This document shows positions 42,555 through 51,696 of a stretch of 64,000 bases of DNA, in pieces; positions within the stretch are counted from its first letter, which is position 1, and each line of letters begins with the position of its first letter. Position numbers and translations under genes: made by a program. Under the pieces are notes generated by a model. That model searched no databases, was not told the origin of the DNA, and saw only the letters and a program-made list of their open reading frames with translations. The stretch lies in the NCBI RefSeq assembly GCF_000371925.1, contig NZ_AQVE01000006.1, positions 147,444 through 211,443 on the forward strand, given 5' to 3'. The DNA comes from Thiolinea disciformis DSM 14473 (GTDB lineage Bacteria > Pseudomonadota > Gammaproteobacteria > Thiotrichales > Thiotrichaceae).

Positions 42555-43103
42555 ATGCTGCAAAATATTGCGATTTTTCTGATTGCCACTTTATCATCGC
42601 TGTATATTAGTGCGATTTTATTGCGTTTCTTACTCGCTTTGAATCGTGCGGATTTTTACAATCCGGTTTCACAGTTTTTGGTGGCTATTACTCAACCTAT
42701 ACTAAAACCTTTACGGCGTTTTATTCCAGCGATTGGAAAAATAGATACATCCTCGCTGGTATTAGCGTTTGCGGTACAATTTATTGCCATAAGCTTAGTA
42801 TATTTTCTTAGAGGTATTGGTTTTCCCTTACCCATTATAGTCATTGCCTCTATTGCTGAGTTAACACGCAGTCTTATTTGGATTTTATTTGCGGCTATTT
42901 TTGTGCGGGTGTTGCTGAGTTGGATTGTAAATTATGGTGCTAATCCCTTAGCTTCCTTATTAGATGATCTAACAGATCCCATTTTGGTACCTATACGAAA
43001 AAAAGTGGGTCTCGTTGGTGGGTTTGATTTATCACCCTTGATTGCAGGAATTCTATTACAAGTCGCTTTAATCATACTTAGCCCTCTGCCTAATATTTAT
43101 TGA
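42555..43103 (+). CDS. yggT: YggT family integral membrane protein
   Basis: The 182-aa protein has two YggT repeats, each with paired hydrophobic helices and the signature NPVSQFLVAITQPILKPLRRFIP (first) and NPLASLLDDLTDPILVPIRK (second), i.e. the N-P-x(n)-T-x-P-[IL]-L-x-P-[IL]-R pattern twice. YggT proteins affect osmotic tolerance and, in some bacteria, cell-division placement; the molecular role is unclear. Eleven bases separate it from proC. Confidence 0.93.
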   Translation: MLQNIAIFLIATLSSLYISAILLRFLLALNRADFYNPVSQFLVAITQPILKPLRRFIPAIGKIDTSSLVLAFAVQFIAISLVYFLRGIGFPLPIIVIASIAELTRSLIWILFAAIFVRVLLSWIVNYGANPLASLLDDLTDPILVPIRKKVGLVGGFDLSPLIAGILLQVALIILSPLPNIY

Positions 43104-43139
43104 AATTAAAGGTTTAGGGACTATCCTGCTTTAAGAGCA

Positions 43140-43161
43140 ATGGATAGTTTTTACTATCCAT
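43140..43161. terminator. Hairpin between convergent yggT and LysE-type genes
   Basis: ATGGATAGT-TTTT-ACTATCCAT is a perfect 9-bp stem with a four-base loop, flanked further by CA/TG. It sits between two convergent genes and may end both transcripts, though no long T-run follows in either direction. Confidence 0.45.
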
Positions 43162-43201
43162 CATTGCAGAAGCTAGCCAGTGGTAATATTGCTGAAAAAC
43201 C

Positions 43202-43840
43202 TTAATGCTGTGTCGAAACTGCCAAGCGAATGCCTAAGCCAATAAATAAAGCGCCTACTACTTTAGTTAAAAAAGCTTTAGCGTTTTGACTAACTTTTAA
43301 ATGATCTCTGGCGAAGGCTGTGGTAAGCGCTATTAGGAAGCACCAAATCAGGCTATTAATATCAAAGATTGTTCCTAAAGTAATAAAAGCCAACGCGGTA
43401 TTTTCAGCGCTTGTAGAAATAAATTGTGGGACAAACGCTAAGAAGAATAGCGCGACTTTGGGGTTGAGCATATTAGTGAGAAATCCTTGGCGGTAAATGG
43501 CCATCAAGGATTGTGCAGGCTGCTGTGATAACGTTGTTATTGAAGTGGTTTGGGCTTTTTGACTTAAGGTCAACCAACCTAAATAAATCAAATAGGCAGC
43601 ACCGACTAATTTCACCACGGTAAAGGCGGTGGCTGAAGTTGCAAGTAATGCGGACAAACCGAAAGCAGCCGCAAATACATGCACATAAACACCCGAACAA
43701 ATGCCTAAACTCGCGGCAATACCAGCTTTCCAGCCTTGCGATGCACTTTTGGCCATGATAAATAAGGTATCTGGCCCGGGTGTGATATTTAATAAAATGC
43801 CAGAAATAATAAATAACCATAAATCGTGAATGCCAAACAT
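43202..43840 (-). CDS. LysE/RhtB family amino-acid exporter
   Basis: A 212-aa membrane protein with about six hydrophobic helices and the family signature ITPGPDTLFIMAKSASQGWKAG near the N terminus (residues about 19-40, GxxxTPGPD). LysE/RhtB exporters expel amino acids such as threonine, homoserine or leucine; the substrate is not predictable. Start 43840 is chosen because AGGA lies nine bases upstream, whereas ATG 43849 would overlap that site. Confidence 0.88.
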   Translation of the reverse strand: MFGIHDLWLFIISGILLNITPGPDTLFIMAKSASQGWKAGIAASLGICSGVYVHVFAAAFGLSALLATSATAFTVVKLVGAAYLIYLGWLTLSQKAQTTSITTLSQQPAQSLMAIYRQGFLTNMLNPKVALFFLAFVPQFISTSAENTALAFITLGTIFDINSLIWCFLIALTTAFARDHLKVSQNAKAFLTKVVGALFIGLGIRLAVSTQH

Positions 43841-43993
43841 TTGCCACATCCTAGTTCACTATAGACCACAGTATAGGCTGTTGGATGGTTGCTACTCAAC
43901 TAAGCCTAAACGCGTTTCATCTTCACGTTAGTTTGACATTGACCTTGCTAATTTAGTCAGTATGAAGTCCACAAGGATGCTTGGAGGATAGCG

Positions 43994-44422
43994 ATGCTGC
44001 CTGATGTATTACAACGTTTTAAGCAAGTATATGAGCGTTTGGCGAAAGATAATTTGTCAGCCTTGCAAAGCGTTTATAGCCCTAATATTGAATTTCAAGA
44101 TCCTCTGCACCGCGTACAAGGTTATGCGGCCTTTGAGTCTTATTTTGCTGCACTCTACACCCACTTAGAATCCTGTCGTTTTGTGATTAAAGGCCTGTTT
44201 TATCAGAGTAATCAAGCTTGTGTCACGTGGACAATGACCTTTGTGCATCCGCGCTTGAATGGTGGTAAAGCTGTTCAGGTCGAAGGTGCCAGCCATTTGC
44301 AATTCAATGAACACTACATTGAAAAACATCGCGATTATGCTGATCTTGGACAAATGCTATACGAGCATATTCCTGTGTTAGGCAGTGTGATTCGCACCGT
44401 CAAAAAGCGAGCTATAGCATGA
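43994..44422 (+). CDS. NTF2-like (SnoaL) family protein, first gene of lipid-modification operon
   Basis: The 142-aa protein has the nuclear transport factor 2-like fold: VYERLAKDNLSALQSVYSPNIEFQDPLHRVQGYAAFESYF at the start (residues 10-50) and VQVEGASHLQFNEHYIEKHRDYADLG at the end. A good ribosome binding site (TTGGAGGATAGCG) precedes ATG. It overlaps the SDR gene by four bases. In other proteobacteria such a gene heads the SDR/amine oxidase/DUF1365/CFA operon; it may be a small enzyme or chaperone for the lipid product. Confidence 0.85.
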   Translation: MLPDVLQRFKQVYERLAKDNLSALQSVYSPNIEFQDPLHRVQGYAAFESYFAALYTHLESCRFVIKGLFYQSNQACVTWTMTFVHPRLNGGKAVQVEGASHLQFNEHYIEKHRDYADLGQMLYEHIPVLGSVIRTVKKRAIA

Positions 44423-45150
44423 AAACGGTACTTATTACAGGTGCGACCTCGGGTATAGGTCAGCAACTCGCCCTCGATTACCTCAAAGATGACTGGCAAG
44501 TGATAGCCTGCGGGCGCAATGCGGATAAGCTGGCTAGCTTAAAGGCGCAAAATCCAGCGCATTGCCAAACCTTAAGCTTTGATGTTACTGATCGTGAAGC
44601 GGTATTAGCTGCAGGGCAAAGTCTGACCCAGAGTTTGGATTTAGTGATTTTGAATGCGGGCACGAGTCTTTACATTGACGATGCTAAGCATTTCGATAGC
44701 GAACGCTTTAGCCGTTTAATGCAAACTAATCTGCTCGGTATGGCGTATTGCTTAGAAGCTTTCACCCGTCATATTCCCGCAGGTGGGCAATTGGCTTTAG
44801 TCGGTTCCAGTGCCTATTTATTTCCATTTACCCGTGCTGAGGCTTATGGTGCGAGTAAAGCAGCAATTGCCTATTTAGCACAAAGCTTAAGTTTGGATTT
44901 AAAAGCTCATCAGATTGACGTAAGCCTGATTACACCGGGTTTTGTGCAAACTCCCCTTACCGACCAAAACGATTTCCCTATGCCGATGCGCATTCCAGTC
45001 ACTAGAGCGGTTAGCGATATTCGGCGCGGTTTAGCCAAGCGCAAAAAGTTAATTAGCACGCCTGCTAGCTTCGTATTTATGCTGCGCTTATTAAATCGCT
45101 TCCCCTATAACCTGCAATTGTGGTTGGGTCAAAGGATGGTGCGCTCATGA
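44419..45150 (+). CDS. Short-chain dehydrogenase/reductase
   Basis: The 243-aa SDR has the NAD(P) motif TGATSGIG (7-14), LDLVILNAG, Ser in LVGSSAYL and the catalytic Tyr-x3-Lys in AYGASK. It probably oxidises or reduces a hydroxyl or keto group on a fatty acyl chain in this operon. Four-base overlaps connect it with the NTF2-like gene before it and the amine-oxidase-like gene after it. Confidence 0.9.
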   Translation: MKTVLITGATSGIGQQLALDYLKDDWQVIACGRNADKLASLKAQNPAHCQTLSFDVTDREAVLAAGQSLTQSLDLVILNAGTSLYIDDAKHFDSERFSRLMQTNLLGMAYCLEAFTRHIPAGGQLALVGSSAYLFPFTRAEAYGASKAAIAYLAQSLSLDLKAHQIDVSLITPGFVQTPLTDQNDFPMPMRIPVTRAVSDIRRGLAKRKKLISTPASFVFMLRLLNRFPYNLQLWLGQRMVRS

Positions 45151-46394
45151 GAATTGCGATTATTGGATCAGGGATTTCGGGCTTGACTTGCGGTTATTTA
45201 TTGAGTCGCGAACATGAAGTGCAACTATTTGAAGCTAATCATTATATCGGTGGGCACACTGCCACGATTGATGTGAATGTGCAGGGAAAAAGCTGGGCGA
45301 TTGATACCGGATTTATTGTTTTCAATGACCGTACTTATCCCTATTTCCAGAGTTTTTTACATGAACTAGGCGTGGCTTATCAGCCGACTGAAATGAGTTT
45401 TAGTGTCACCAATGCGCAAACGGGTTTGGTCTATAACGGCAACTCTTTAAATAGTTTATTTGCCCAACGCTCGAATCTGTGGAACCCACGCTTTTATGGT
45501 TTATTGCAGCAGATTGTACGCTTTAACCAGCGCTGCAAAACGCTAGCGGCACAAGGTGTTTCAGCCGAATTAACTTTAGGCGAATTTCTCAAGCAGGAAG
45601 GCTTTAGTAAGTTTTTTGCTAAGCATTATATTTTACCGATGGGCGCAGCGATTTGGTCGGCAAGTATAGGCGAAATTGAAGCCTTTCCACTCAAATTTTT
45701 TATTCAATTTTTCCACAATCACGGCCTCTTGAATATTCAAGATCGCCCGCAGTGGTACACCATCACCGGCGGTTCTAAGCGATATATTCCGTATTTCACA
45801 CGCCAGTTTGCGGGGAATATTCATCTCAATACTCCGATTAAAGCTATTCAGCGGACTGCACAAGGGGTGCAAGTTAGTACCGAACAGGCTACGCAGCGCT
45901 TTGATGAAGTGATTTTAGCCTGTCATAGCGATCAAGCCTTAGCGCTTTTGAGTGATGCCTCTGAAGCAGAACGCAGTATTTTAGGTGCGATTCCCTATCG
46001 TAAAAATGAAGTGATTTTGCATCACGATGAACGCTTATTGCCTTCCATTCCCTTAGCGCGTGCCAGTTGGAACTATCACTTAAGCGAGTCAGTGACTCAG
46101 CCTGCCACTGTCACCTATAGCATGAATATTTTGCAGCGTTTGCCGCAAGATGCGCCGCCATTTTGTGTCACTTTGAATAATACCCCAGCGATTGAACCTA
46201 GCAAAATTCTCGGCGAATACCGTTATAGTCATCCGGTGTTTAGTCAAAGCATGGTGCAGGCGCAAGCCCGCCGTAGTGAGATTTGCGGGAAACAACATAC
46301 CCATTTTTGCGGCGCGTATTGGTATAACGGCTTCCACGAAGATGGGGTGAAAAGCGCGGTGGATGTCTGTCGCCGCTTAGGAGTGCAGCTATGA
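45147..46394 (+). CDS. FAD-dependent amine-oxidase-like protein (COG2907)
   Basis: The 415-aa flavoprotein has the dinucleotide motif IIGSGISGLTCGYLL (5-19) and EANHYIGGHTATIDV (FAD contact), DTGFIVFNDRTYPYF, and the C-terminal FCGAYWYNGFHEDGVKSAVD with the FAD-binding end. It belongs to the predicted NAD/FAD-binding proteins always found beside DUF1365 and CFA-like methyltransferases. Start 45147 overlaps the SDR stop by four bases. Probable role: desaturation or oxidation of a phospholipid acyl chain. Confidence 0.9.
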   Translation: MRIAIIGSGISGLTCGYLLSREHEVQLFEANHYIGGHTATIDVNVQGKSWAIDTGFIVFNDRTYPYFQSFLHELGVAYQPTEMSFSVTNAQTGLVYNGNSLNSLFAQRSNLWNPRFYGLLQQIVRFNQRCKTLAAQGVSAELTLGEFLKQEGFSKFFAKHYILPMGAAIWSASIGEIEAFPLKFFIQFFHNHGLLNIQDRPQWYTITGGSKRYIPYFTRQFAGNIHLNTPIKAIQRTAQGVQVSTEQATQRFDEVILACHSDQALALLSDASEAERSILGAIPYRKNEVILHHDERLLPSIPLARASWNYHLSESVTQPATVTYSMNILQRLPQDAPPFCVTLNNTPAIEPSKILGEYRYSHPVFSQSMVQAQARRSEICGKQHTHFCGAYWYNGFHEDGVKSAVDVCRRLGVQL

Positions 46395-47137
46395 GCGCTT
46401 TAAACGCTTGTCTCTATAGTGGGGTGGTTGGACACTGTCGCTATAAACCCACTCTACATCGCTTTAAATACTCGATTTTTCTCTTCGCGCTGGATTTGGA
46501 TGAATTAAATAGCCTAGCTGATTTAGGCTGGTGGTTTAAGGTCAAGCGTTCGGCCTTAATGAGTTTTCGCCCTAGCGATTATTTAGATCATAAGTCTGAA
46601 CTCACTCGCCAAGATGTCTGGCAAAAAGTCGCGAGTTTAGGGGGGGATAATCTGGATGGTCGAGTCGTATTTGTCGGGCAAGTGCGCTGCTTAGGTTTTT
46701 ACTTTAGTCCGGTGAATTTCTATTACTGCCATGAAGCCAATGGGACGTTGCGCTATTTGCTCGCGGAAGTCAGTAATACGCCGTGGAATGAGCGCCACTG
46801 TTATTTGATTGATGCACGCACCCAAGCACCGATTCCAAAGGTGTTTCACGTTTCGCCCTTTATGAATTTGAACATGCGTTATCACTGGCGGTTTAGTGCA
46901 CTGAGTGAGGTTTTAAACCTGCAAATAACCAATCAAGCCGAAGAGCGTTTATTTGATGCATCGCTGCGGCTAGAGCGCAAACCACTCACTAAAGCTGAGC
47001 TCAGAACGCAATGGCTTCGGATTCCCGCTATGACGATGAAAACGGTTGCCAGTATTTATTGGCAGGCACTCAAGCTGTATTGGAAAAAGGTGCCCTATGT
47101 GCCGCACCCAACGCCTTCGAAGGAGAGTAATGTATGA
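46391..47137 (+). CDS. DUF1365 family protein
   Basis: The 248-aa product matches DUF1365: LYSGVVGHCRYKPTLHRF at the start, SDYLDHKSELTRQDVW, FYFSPVNFYYCHEANG and the PKVFHVSPFMNLNMRYHW block. The family is restricted to this operon type; in Rhodobacter the CFA-like operon is needed for furan-containing fatty acids. The specific reaction is not known. Four-base overlaps on both sides. Confidence 0.9.
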   Translation: MSALNACLYSGVVGHCRYKPTLHRFKYSIFLFALDLDELNSLADLGWWFKVKRSALMSFRPSDYLDHKSELTRQDVWQKVASLGGDNLDGRVVFVGQVRCLGFYFSPVNFYYCHEANGTLRYLLAEVSNTPWNERHCYLIDARTQAPIPKVFHVSPFMNLNMRYHWRFSALSEVLNLQITNQAEERLFDASLRLERKPLTKAELRTQWLRIPAMTMKTVASIYWQALKLYWKKVPYVPHPTPSKESNV

Positions 47138-48381
47138 CCACCCTTAGCACTGTTAAATTCAGTAAAAGCCTTAGCTTCGGTTCAGCCGCTTTCGCGAAAG
47201 CCTTATTTTTAAAATTACTCGCCAAACTGAATTATGGTTATTTGACCCTTCAAGACCCTGAAGCTTTTTATACCTTTGGCAATCCACAACACGCTTTGCA
47301 AGCGCATATTACCGTGCATGATCTCAAGGGCTATGCGAGAGTCTTATGGGGAGGCGGAACGATCGCGGCGGGTGAAACCTATGTTGAAGGTTTATGGGAT
47401 ACACCGGATTTAACCAAAGTGATTCGGGTGTTGGTGCGCAATCAACACATGCTTGATCAACTGGATCACGGGTTTTCATGGTTTAGTCAAATGGGGCATC
47501 GCATGGCCCATGCTTTACGCCCCAATTCCAAGGCAGGCTCCAAGAAAAATATTGTCGCACATTACGACCTTGGCAATGCGTTTTACCAACTGTTTCTGGA
47601 TGAGACCATGCTCTATTCTAGTGCGGTATTCCCGAGCCCTAGCAGCAGCCTACACGAAGCTCAACGCCATAAATTGAAGCTGATTTGCGAACGTTTGGAG
47701 TTAAAACAAGGTGACACCTTATTGGAAATTGGCACAGGCTGGGGCGCTTTAGCAGTCTATGCTGCCGAACATTGTCAAGCCAAAGTTACCACGACCACCA
47801 TTTCGGATGCACAATACGCTTATGTGCGGCAACTGATTCAAGACAAAGGCTTAGAACAGCAGATTACCTTATTGAAAAAAGATTACCGCGAATTAAGCGG
47901 ACAATACGACAAGCTAGTGTCGATTGAGATGATTGAAGCAGTGGGACATCAGCATTTGCCGCAATTCTTTAAGCAATGTAATCAACTCCTAAAGCCAAAT
48001 GGGCGCTTATTGCTACAAGCTATTACCATTAGTGATCAACGTTATGACCGCTATCGTAAACAGGCCGATTTTATTCAGCGCTATATTTTCCCCGGCGGCT
48101 TTTTGCCTTCGATTACCGTGATGAGTCAGCACCTGACGGCCTTTACAGATATGAAAATCAGCAGTTTGCATGATATTGGTTTGGATTATGCGCTGACCTT
48201 GAAGCACTGGTCGCAGCGCTTGCAGGCCGAGCAAGACAAGCTAGCGGGTTTGGGGCTTGATCATCAGTTTTATCGTTTGTGGCAATTTTATCTACATTAT
48301 TGCGCAGGCGGATTTCAGGAGCGTTTAATTAGTACCGTGCATTTGACTGCGGATAAGCCGCTTTATCAGCTAGAAGCGTGA
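47134..48381 (+). CDS. cfa: Cyclopropane-fatty-acyl-phospholipid synthase family methyltransferase
   Basis: The 415-aa SAM-dependent enzyme has motif I LLEIGTGWGALAVYAAEH (about residue 194), the bicarbonate and lipid-contact region HYDLGNAFYQLFLDETMLYSS, EMIEAVGHQHLPQFF and the CFA-specific YIFPGGFLPS. It transfers a methyl(ene) group to unsaturated acyl chains of phospholipids. The N-terminal lipid-binding domain is present. In the Rhodobacter paralogue (CfaA/UfaM) the product is a methylated, later furan, fatty acid; which of these holds here is undecided. Confidence 0.93.
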   Translation: MTTLSTVKFSKSLSFGSAAFAKALFLKLLAKLNYGYLTLQDPEAFYTFGNPQHALQAHITVHDLKGYARVLWGGGTIAAGETYVEGLWDTPDLTKVIRVLVRNQHMLDQLDHGFSWFSQMGHRMAHALRPNSKAGSKKNIVAHYDLGNAFYQLFLDETMLYSSAVFPSPSSSLHEAQRHKLKLICERLELKQGDTLLEIGTGWGALAVYAAEHCQAKVTTTTISDAQYAYVRQLIQDKGLEQQITLLKKDYRELSGQYDKLVSIEMIEAVGHQHLPQFFKQCNQLLKPNGRLLLQAITISDQRYDRYRKQADFIQRYIFPGGFLPSITVMSQHLTAFTDMKISSLHDIGLDYALTLKHWSQRLQAEQDKLAGLGLDHQFYRLWQFYLHYCAGGFQERLISTVHLTADKPLYQLEA

Positions 48382-48473
48382 GTGGTTCGATTCAGCTTGA
48401 GGAAATACTAAAATGTTTTGCAAATCGGCTATACTGCGCAACTTGTTTTTAGCCTGATGATTAAAAGTATTTC

Positions 48474-50372
48474 ATGCTAGTCTTTTCTGATATTTCGATT
48501 CGGCGCGGCTCCAAAGCCCTGTTAGACAATACCACTTTTAGTATTCACCCTGGCCAGAAAGTGGGTTTGACTGGGGCGAATGGCGTCGGGAAGTCGACCT
48601 TATTTGCCTTAATTCGCGGCGAATTGGGGCAGGATAAGGGCAATTTTTCCATGCCGCCTGCATGGGTGTTGGCACACGTTAAGCAGGAAACACCTTCCAG
48701 TTCGCAAACCGCTTTGGAATATGCTTTGCATGGCGATGCAGAATATATTCGCTTGCAGGAAGAAATCGCGGTGGCTGAAGGCGTGCGTTTAGGCGAGCTA
48801 CATGCGCGTTTAGATGCGATTGATGGTTATACCGCCGAAAGTCGTGCTGCTACTTTATTACATGGCTTGGGCTTTAAAGCAGACGAGATTCGTCGCCCCG
48901 TCAGTAGTTTTTCGGGTGGTTGGCGGATGCGCTTGAATTTGGCGCAGGCTTTGATGTGTCGCTCGGATTTATTATTGCTTGACGAACCGACCAATCACTT
49001 GGATTTAGATGCAGTCATTTGGTTGCAAGATTGGCTAAAGGCTTATCGTGGCACACTGATCTTGATCTCGCATGATCGCGAATTTTTGGACGCAATTTGC
49101 ACGCATATTGCCCATATTGAGCAAGGCCGCTTAACTTTATACAGCGGTAACTATTCGACGTTTGAAGTCACACGTGCAGAAAAACTCTCTCAGCAACAAT
49201 CCGCGTATGAAAAGCAAAAGCGCGAACGTGAGCATATTCAAAAATATATTGATCGTTTCCGCGCTCAAGCCACCAAAGCACGTCAAGCTCAAAGTCGTAT
49301 TAAAGCTTTAGAGCGCATGGAGGTTATTGCGCCTGCGCATGTCGATTCACCCTTCAATTTCAAATTTCGTGATCCTGAAAAATTACCGGATCGTTTATGG
49401 AATATGGATCGGGTTAGCGTCGGTTATGGTGATAAAACTATTGTCAGTGGTGTAAAGCTACAAATTCTACCCAGTGACCGGATTGGTTTGATTGGCCCCA
49501 ATGGCGCTGGTAAGTCAACCTTAATTAAATTTTTGGCGGGTCAATTGCCCGCACAGCAAGGAGAATGTTGGCAGGCACAAGATTTAAAAATCGGTTATTT
49601 CGCCCAGCATCAATTGGAGCAATTAAAAGCCGATCAATCACCACTTCAACATTTGCGTGAATTGGATAAGCAAGCCCGCGAACAAGATTTGCGTAATTAT
49701 TTGGGTGGGTTTGCTTTTCATGGTGAGCGTGTGGAGGAGGCTGTAGCGCCTTTTTCGGGTGGTGAGAAAGCGCGTTTAGCCTTGGCGTTATTGATTTATC
49801 AGCGCCCTAATTTACTCTTACTTGACGAACCGACCAATCACTTAGATTTAGACATGCGTCTTGCCTTAAGTATGGCTTTGCAAGCGTTTAGTGGTGCAAT
49901 GGTTATTGTGTCGCACGACCGCCATTTATTAAAAACAGTTACTGATAAATTAATGCTGGTTGATCGTGGTAGGGCGCAGGAGTTTGATGGCGATTTGGAA
50001 GATTATTCGGTGTGGTTACAGAATCGTTTCCGTGCTGAAGAAGCGGAACAACAACCACAACAGGCGTCAGTTGCTTCGCATAGTGCGGCGGGGCGCAAAG
50101 ATCAACGCCGCGAATCGGCTGAAAAGCGTAAGCAGTTACAACCTTTAAAGCGCAAAGTCGATCAGTTAGAGCAGGAGATGAATAAGCTCAATGCGCAGAA
50201 AGCTAAATTAGAAGCCGCTTTGGCTGAGCCTGAGAGTTACAGTGAAGCGAATAAAAATAAACTCAAGCAGCTATTGTTAGATAAAAGTACGCTCGAGGCC
50301 AAATTGGAAAGCGTAGAAATGGACTGGATGACTTTGAGTGAGGAATATGAAGCAGGCTTGTCATCCGATTAA
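48474..50372 (+). CDS. yheS: ABC-F ATPase YheS
   Basis: The 632-aa protein has two ATPase domains with Walker A GANGVGKST and GPNGAGKST, signature motifs FSGGWRMRLNLAQAL and FSGGEKARLALAL, and Walker B LLLLDEPTNHLDLD twice; the linker and Lys-rich coiled-coil tail (RRESAEKRKQLQPLKRKVDQ) are as in E. coli YheS. No transmembrane segments: ABC-F proteins bind ribosomes and relieve stalling. Length and start (VFSDISIRRGSKALLDN) agree with YheS. It is convergent with the exonuclease gene, overlapping by four bases. Confidence 0.94.
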   Translation: MLVFSDISIRRGSKALLDNTTFSIHPGQKVGLTGANGVGKSTLFALIRGELGQDKGNFSMPPAWVLAHVKQETPSSSQTALEYALHGDAEYIRLQEEIAVAEGVRLGELHARLDAIDGYTAESRAATLLHGLGFKADEIRRPVSSFSGGWRMRLNLAQALMCRSDLLLLDEPTNHLDLDAVIWLQDWLKAYRGTLILISHDREFLDAICTHIAHIEQGRLTLYSGNYSTFEVTRAEKLSQQQSAYEKQKREREHIQKYIDRFRAQATKARQAQSRIKALERMEVIAPAHVDSPFNFKFRDPEKLPDRLWNMDRVSVGYGDKTIVSGVKLQILPSDRIGLIGPNGAGKSTLIKFLAGQLPAQQGECWQAQDLKIGYFAQHQLEQLKADQSPLQHLRELDKQAREQDLRNYLGGFAFHGERVEEAVAPFSGGEKARLALALLIYQRPNLLLLDEPTNHLDLDMRLALSMALQAFSGAMVIVSHDRHLLKTVTDKLMLVDRGRAQEFDGDLEDYSVWLQNRFRAEEAEQQPQQASVASHSAAGRKDQRRESAEKRKQLQPLKRKVDQLEQEMNKLNAQKAKLEAALAEPESYSEANKNKLKQLLLDKSTLEAKLESVEMDWMTLSEEYEAGLSSD

Positions 50373-51268
50373 ATAATCGCCCAATACTCGTATTGTTCTT
50401 CGGAATAGCCCAGTACTTCACATAAGGCTTGGAGTTTAGTTAAGTCTTTGGGGCGTCTTTTTAAATCGTTGGGTATATTGGCAATATTGCATTCAATGCC
50501 AGTGAGTTGGCGCGAGAGCCGCACAGTAGCTTGGTGCTCCGCTAGGAGTTTTTGTACACGTTTGGCGCCGTGAATTTGCATTTGCCCGACGTGATCGAGC
50601 TGCTCGAACAGTTGATCGATTGTGCCAAAGCGTTTCAGTAACTTAGCGGCAATCGACATACCAATCCCGGGTACACCTGGAATATTGTCCACCTTATCCC
50701 CCGCCAGTGCTAATTGATCTGCGATTTGTTCAGGCCAAACCCCTAAGGTGCTTTTGACACCGCCCGCATTTAAGGGAGCACGTTGTCCAAAATCCCACCA
50801 TAAATCATGCGCTTGTATCAATTGTGCAAGATCTTTATCACCACTAATAATCAGTAATTGACGATCCGTTTGGCGTTGTTGCTTTACCCAAGCACCGATT
50901 AAATCATCTGCCTCGTGCGCTAAGCTTGCGGTTTGCACCAAGCCCATGGCATCTAGGAAATCACGGCAGCATTTGAATTGGTATTTCAATTCATCCGGCG
51001 CAGCAGCACGATTGGCTTTGTAAGGTGGGTAAATTTGCTTGCGCACAGACGTTTGTAAGCTGGTATCGAAGGCGAAGGCAATGTATTGCGGTTCGTGGCT
51101 AATGATTAATTGCTGCACGAAGCGCAAAAAACCATGTACTGCATGAACCGGATTGCCTGCTGTATCGAATACCACTTGTTTGCGGCTGAACCAAGGGCGA
51201 AAGACATAAATGCTAGCATCGACTAGCCAGATACGCGTGCCGTGATAGTGGTCTAATAGGCTAGTCAT
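50369..51268 (-). CDS. 5'-3' exonuclease (Pol I N-domain/Xni-like)
   Basis: The 299-aa protein has the FEN/5'-3' exonuclease pattern: IWLVDASIYVFR (first metal Asp), FAFDTSLQTSVRKQIYPPYKANR, SLAHEADDLIGAW, IISGDKDLAQLI and the helix-three-turn-helix VDNIPGVPGIGMSIAAKLL. It lacks polymerase domains. Relatives remove 5' flaps or RNA primers. It is longer than E. coli Xni (251 aa) and closer to stand-alone exonucleases of other proteobacteria, so no symbol is given. Confidence 0.9.
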   Translation of the reverse strand: MTSLLDHYHGTRIWLVDASIYVFRPWFSRKQVVFDTAGNPVHAVHGFLRFVQQLIISHEPQYIAFAFDTSLQTSVRKQIYPPYKANRAAAPDELKYQFKCCRDFLDAMGLVQTASLAHEADDLIGAWVKQQRQTDRQLLIISGDKDLAQLIQAHDLWWDFGQRAPLNAGGVKSTLGVWPEQIADQLALAGDKVDNIPGVPGIGMSIAAKLLKRFGTIDQLFEQLDHVGQMQIHGAKRVQKLLAEHQATVRLSRQLTGIECNIANIPNDLKRRPKDLTKLQALCEVLGYSEEQYEYWAII

Positions 51269-51696
51269 GATGCTGAGTCTCGGTAAAGCGGCTTAGCATA
51301 GCAAAATCGCCGCACGAGGCGGCGATTTAATGGAGGAGAAATCTTTTACCTTAATGGCCTTGGCTTGGGAGCATTTGCTGTTGGTATAGGCCTGCTTATT
51401 ATTTTAACATTCTGGCAAAAGACTTGGGCATTATCTCCTTGATCATCACATCATCAACGTCTTTCGAACCGCCACTGGTTAGAGCTAGTATTCAGCTACG
51501 GTTCAGTTTATTTATAGACCCATCTTTACTATTCGGTGGAAATTTTATGTTATCTGGTAAAAAAAGACTGACAAATGGCTGCACTGCGTTCAGAAGCGAG
51601 TAGAATAGAGAAGTATATTACGCTGTTGGCAACAACACAGGCATTCGAGAAGCATGGTGCAAAATATAGCCATTCAGGAGGGCTAAGGAGCTAACA
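51269..51696. other. 428-bp intergenic stretch with a strong hairpin
   Basis: AAATCGCCGC-acgag-GCGGCGATTT (51304-51328) is a perfect 10-bp stem with poly-A/T flanks, the shape of a bidirectional terminator, although no gene ends there on either strand. A hydrophobic frame without a start codon (51353-51430, AFAVGIGLLIILTF) and a 39-codon frame at 51574-51693 have no convincing ribosome binding site. The promoter of the downstream lipoprotein must be in the right half. Confidence 0.45.

Noticed and set aside
51353..51430. Short hydrophobic frame AFAVGIGLLIILTF
   Set aside because: Resembles a membrane helix but has no acceptable start codon and no properly spaced ribosome binding site.
51574..51693. 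39-codon frame just before the DUF1131 lipoprotein
   Set aside because: No ribosome binding site, and it overlaps the leader of the lipoprotein gene.
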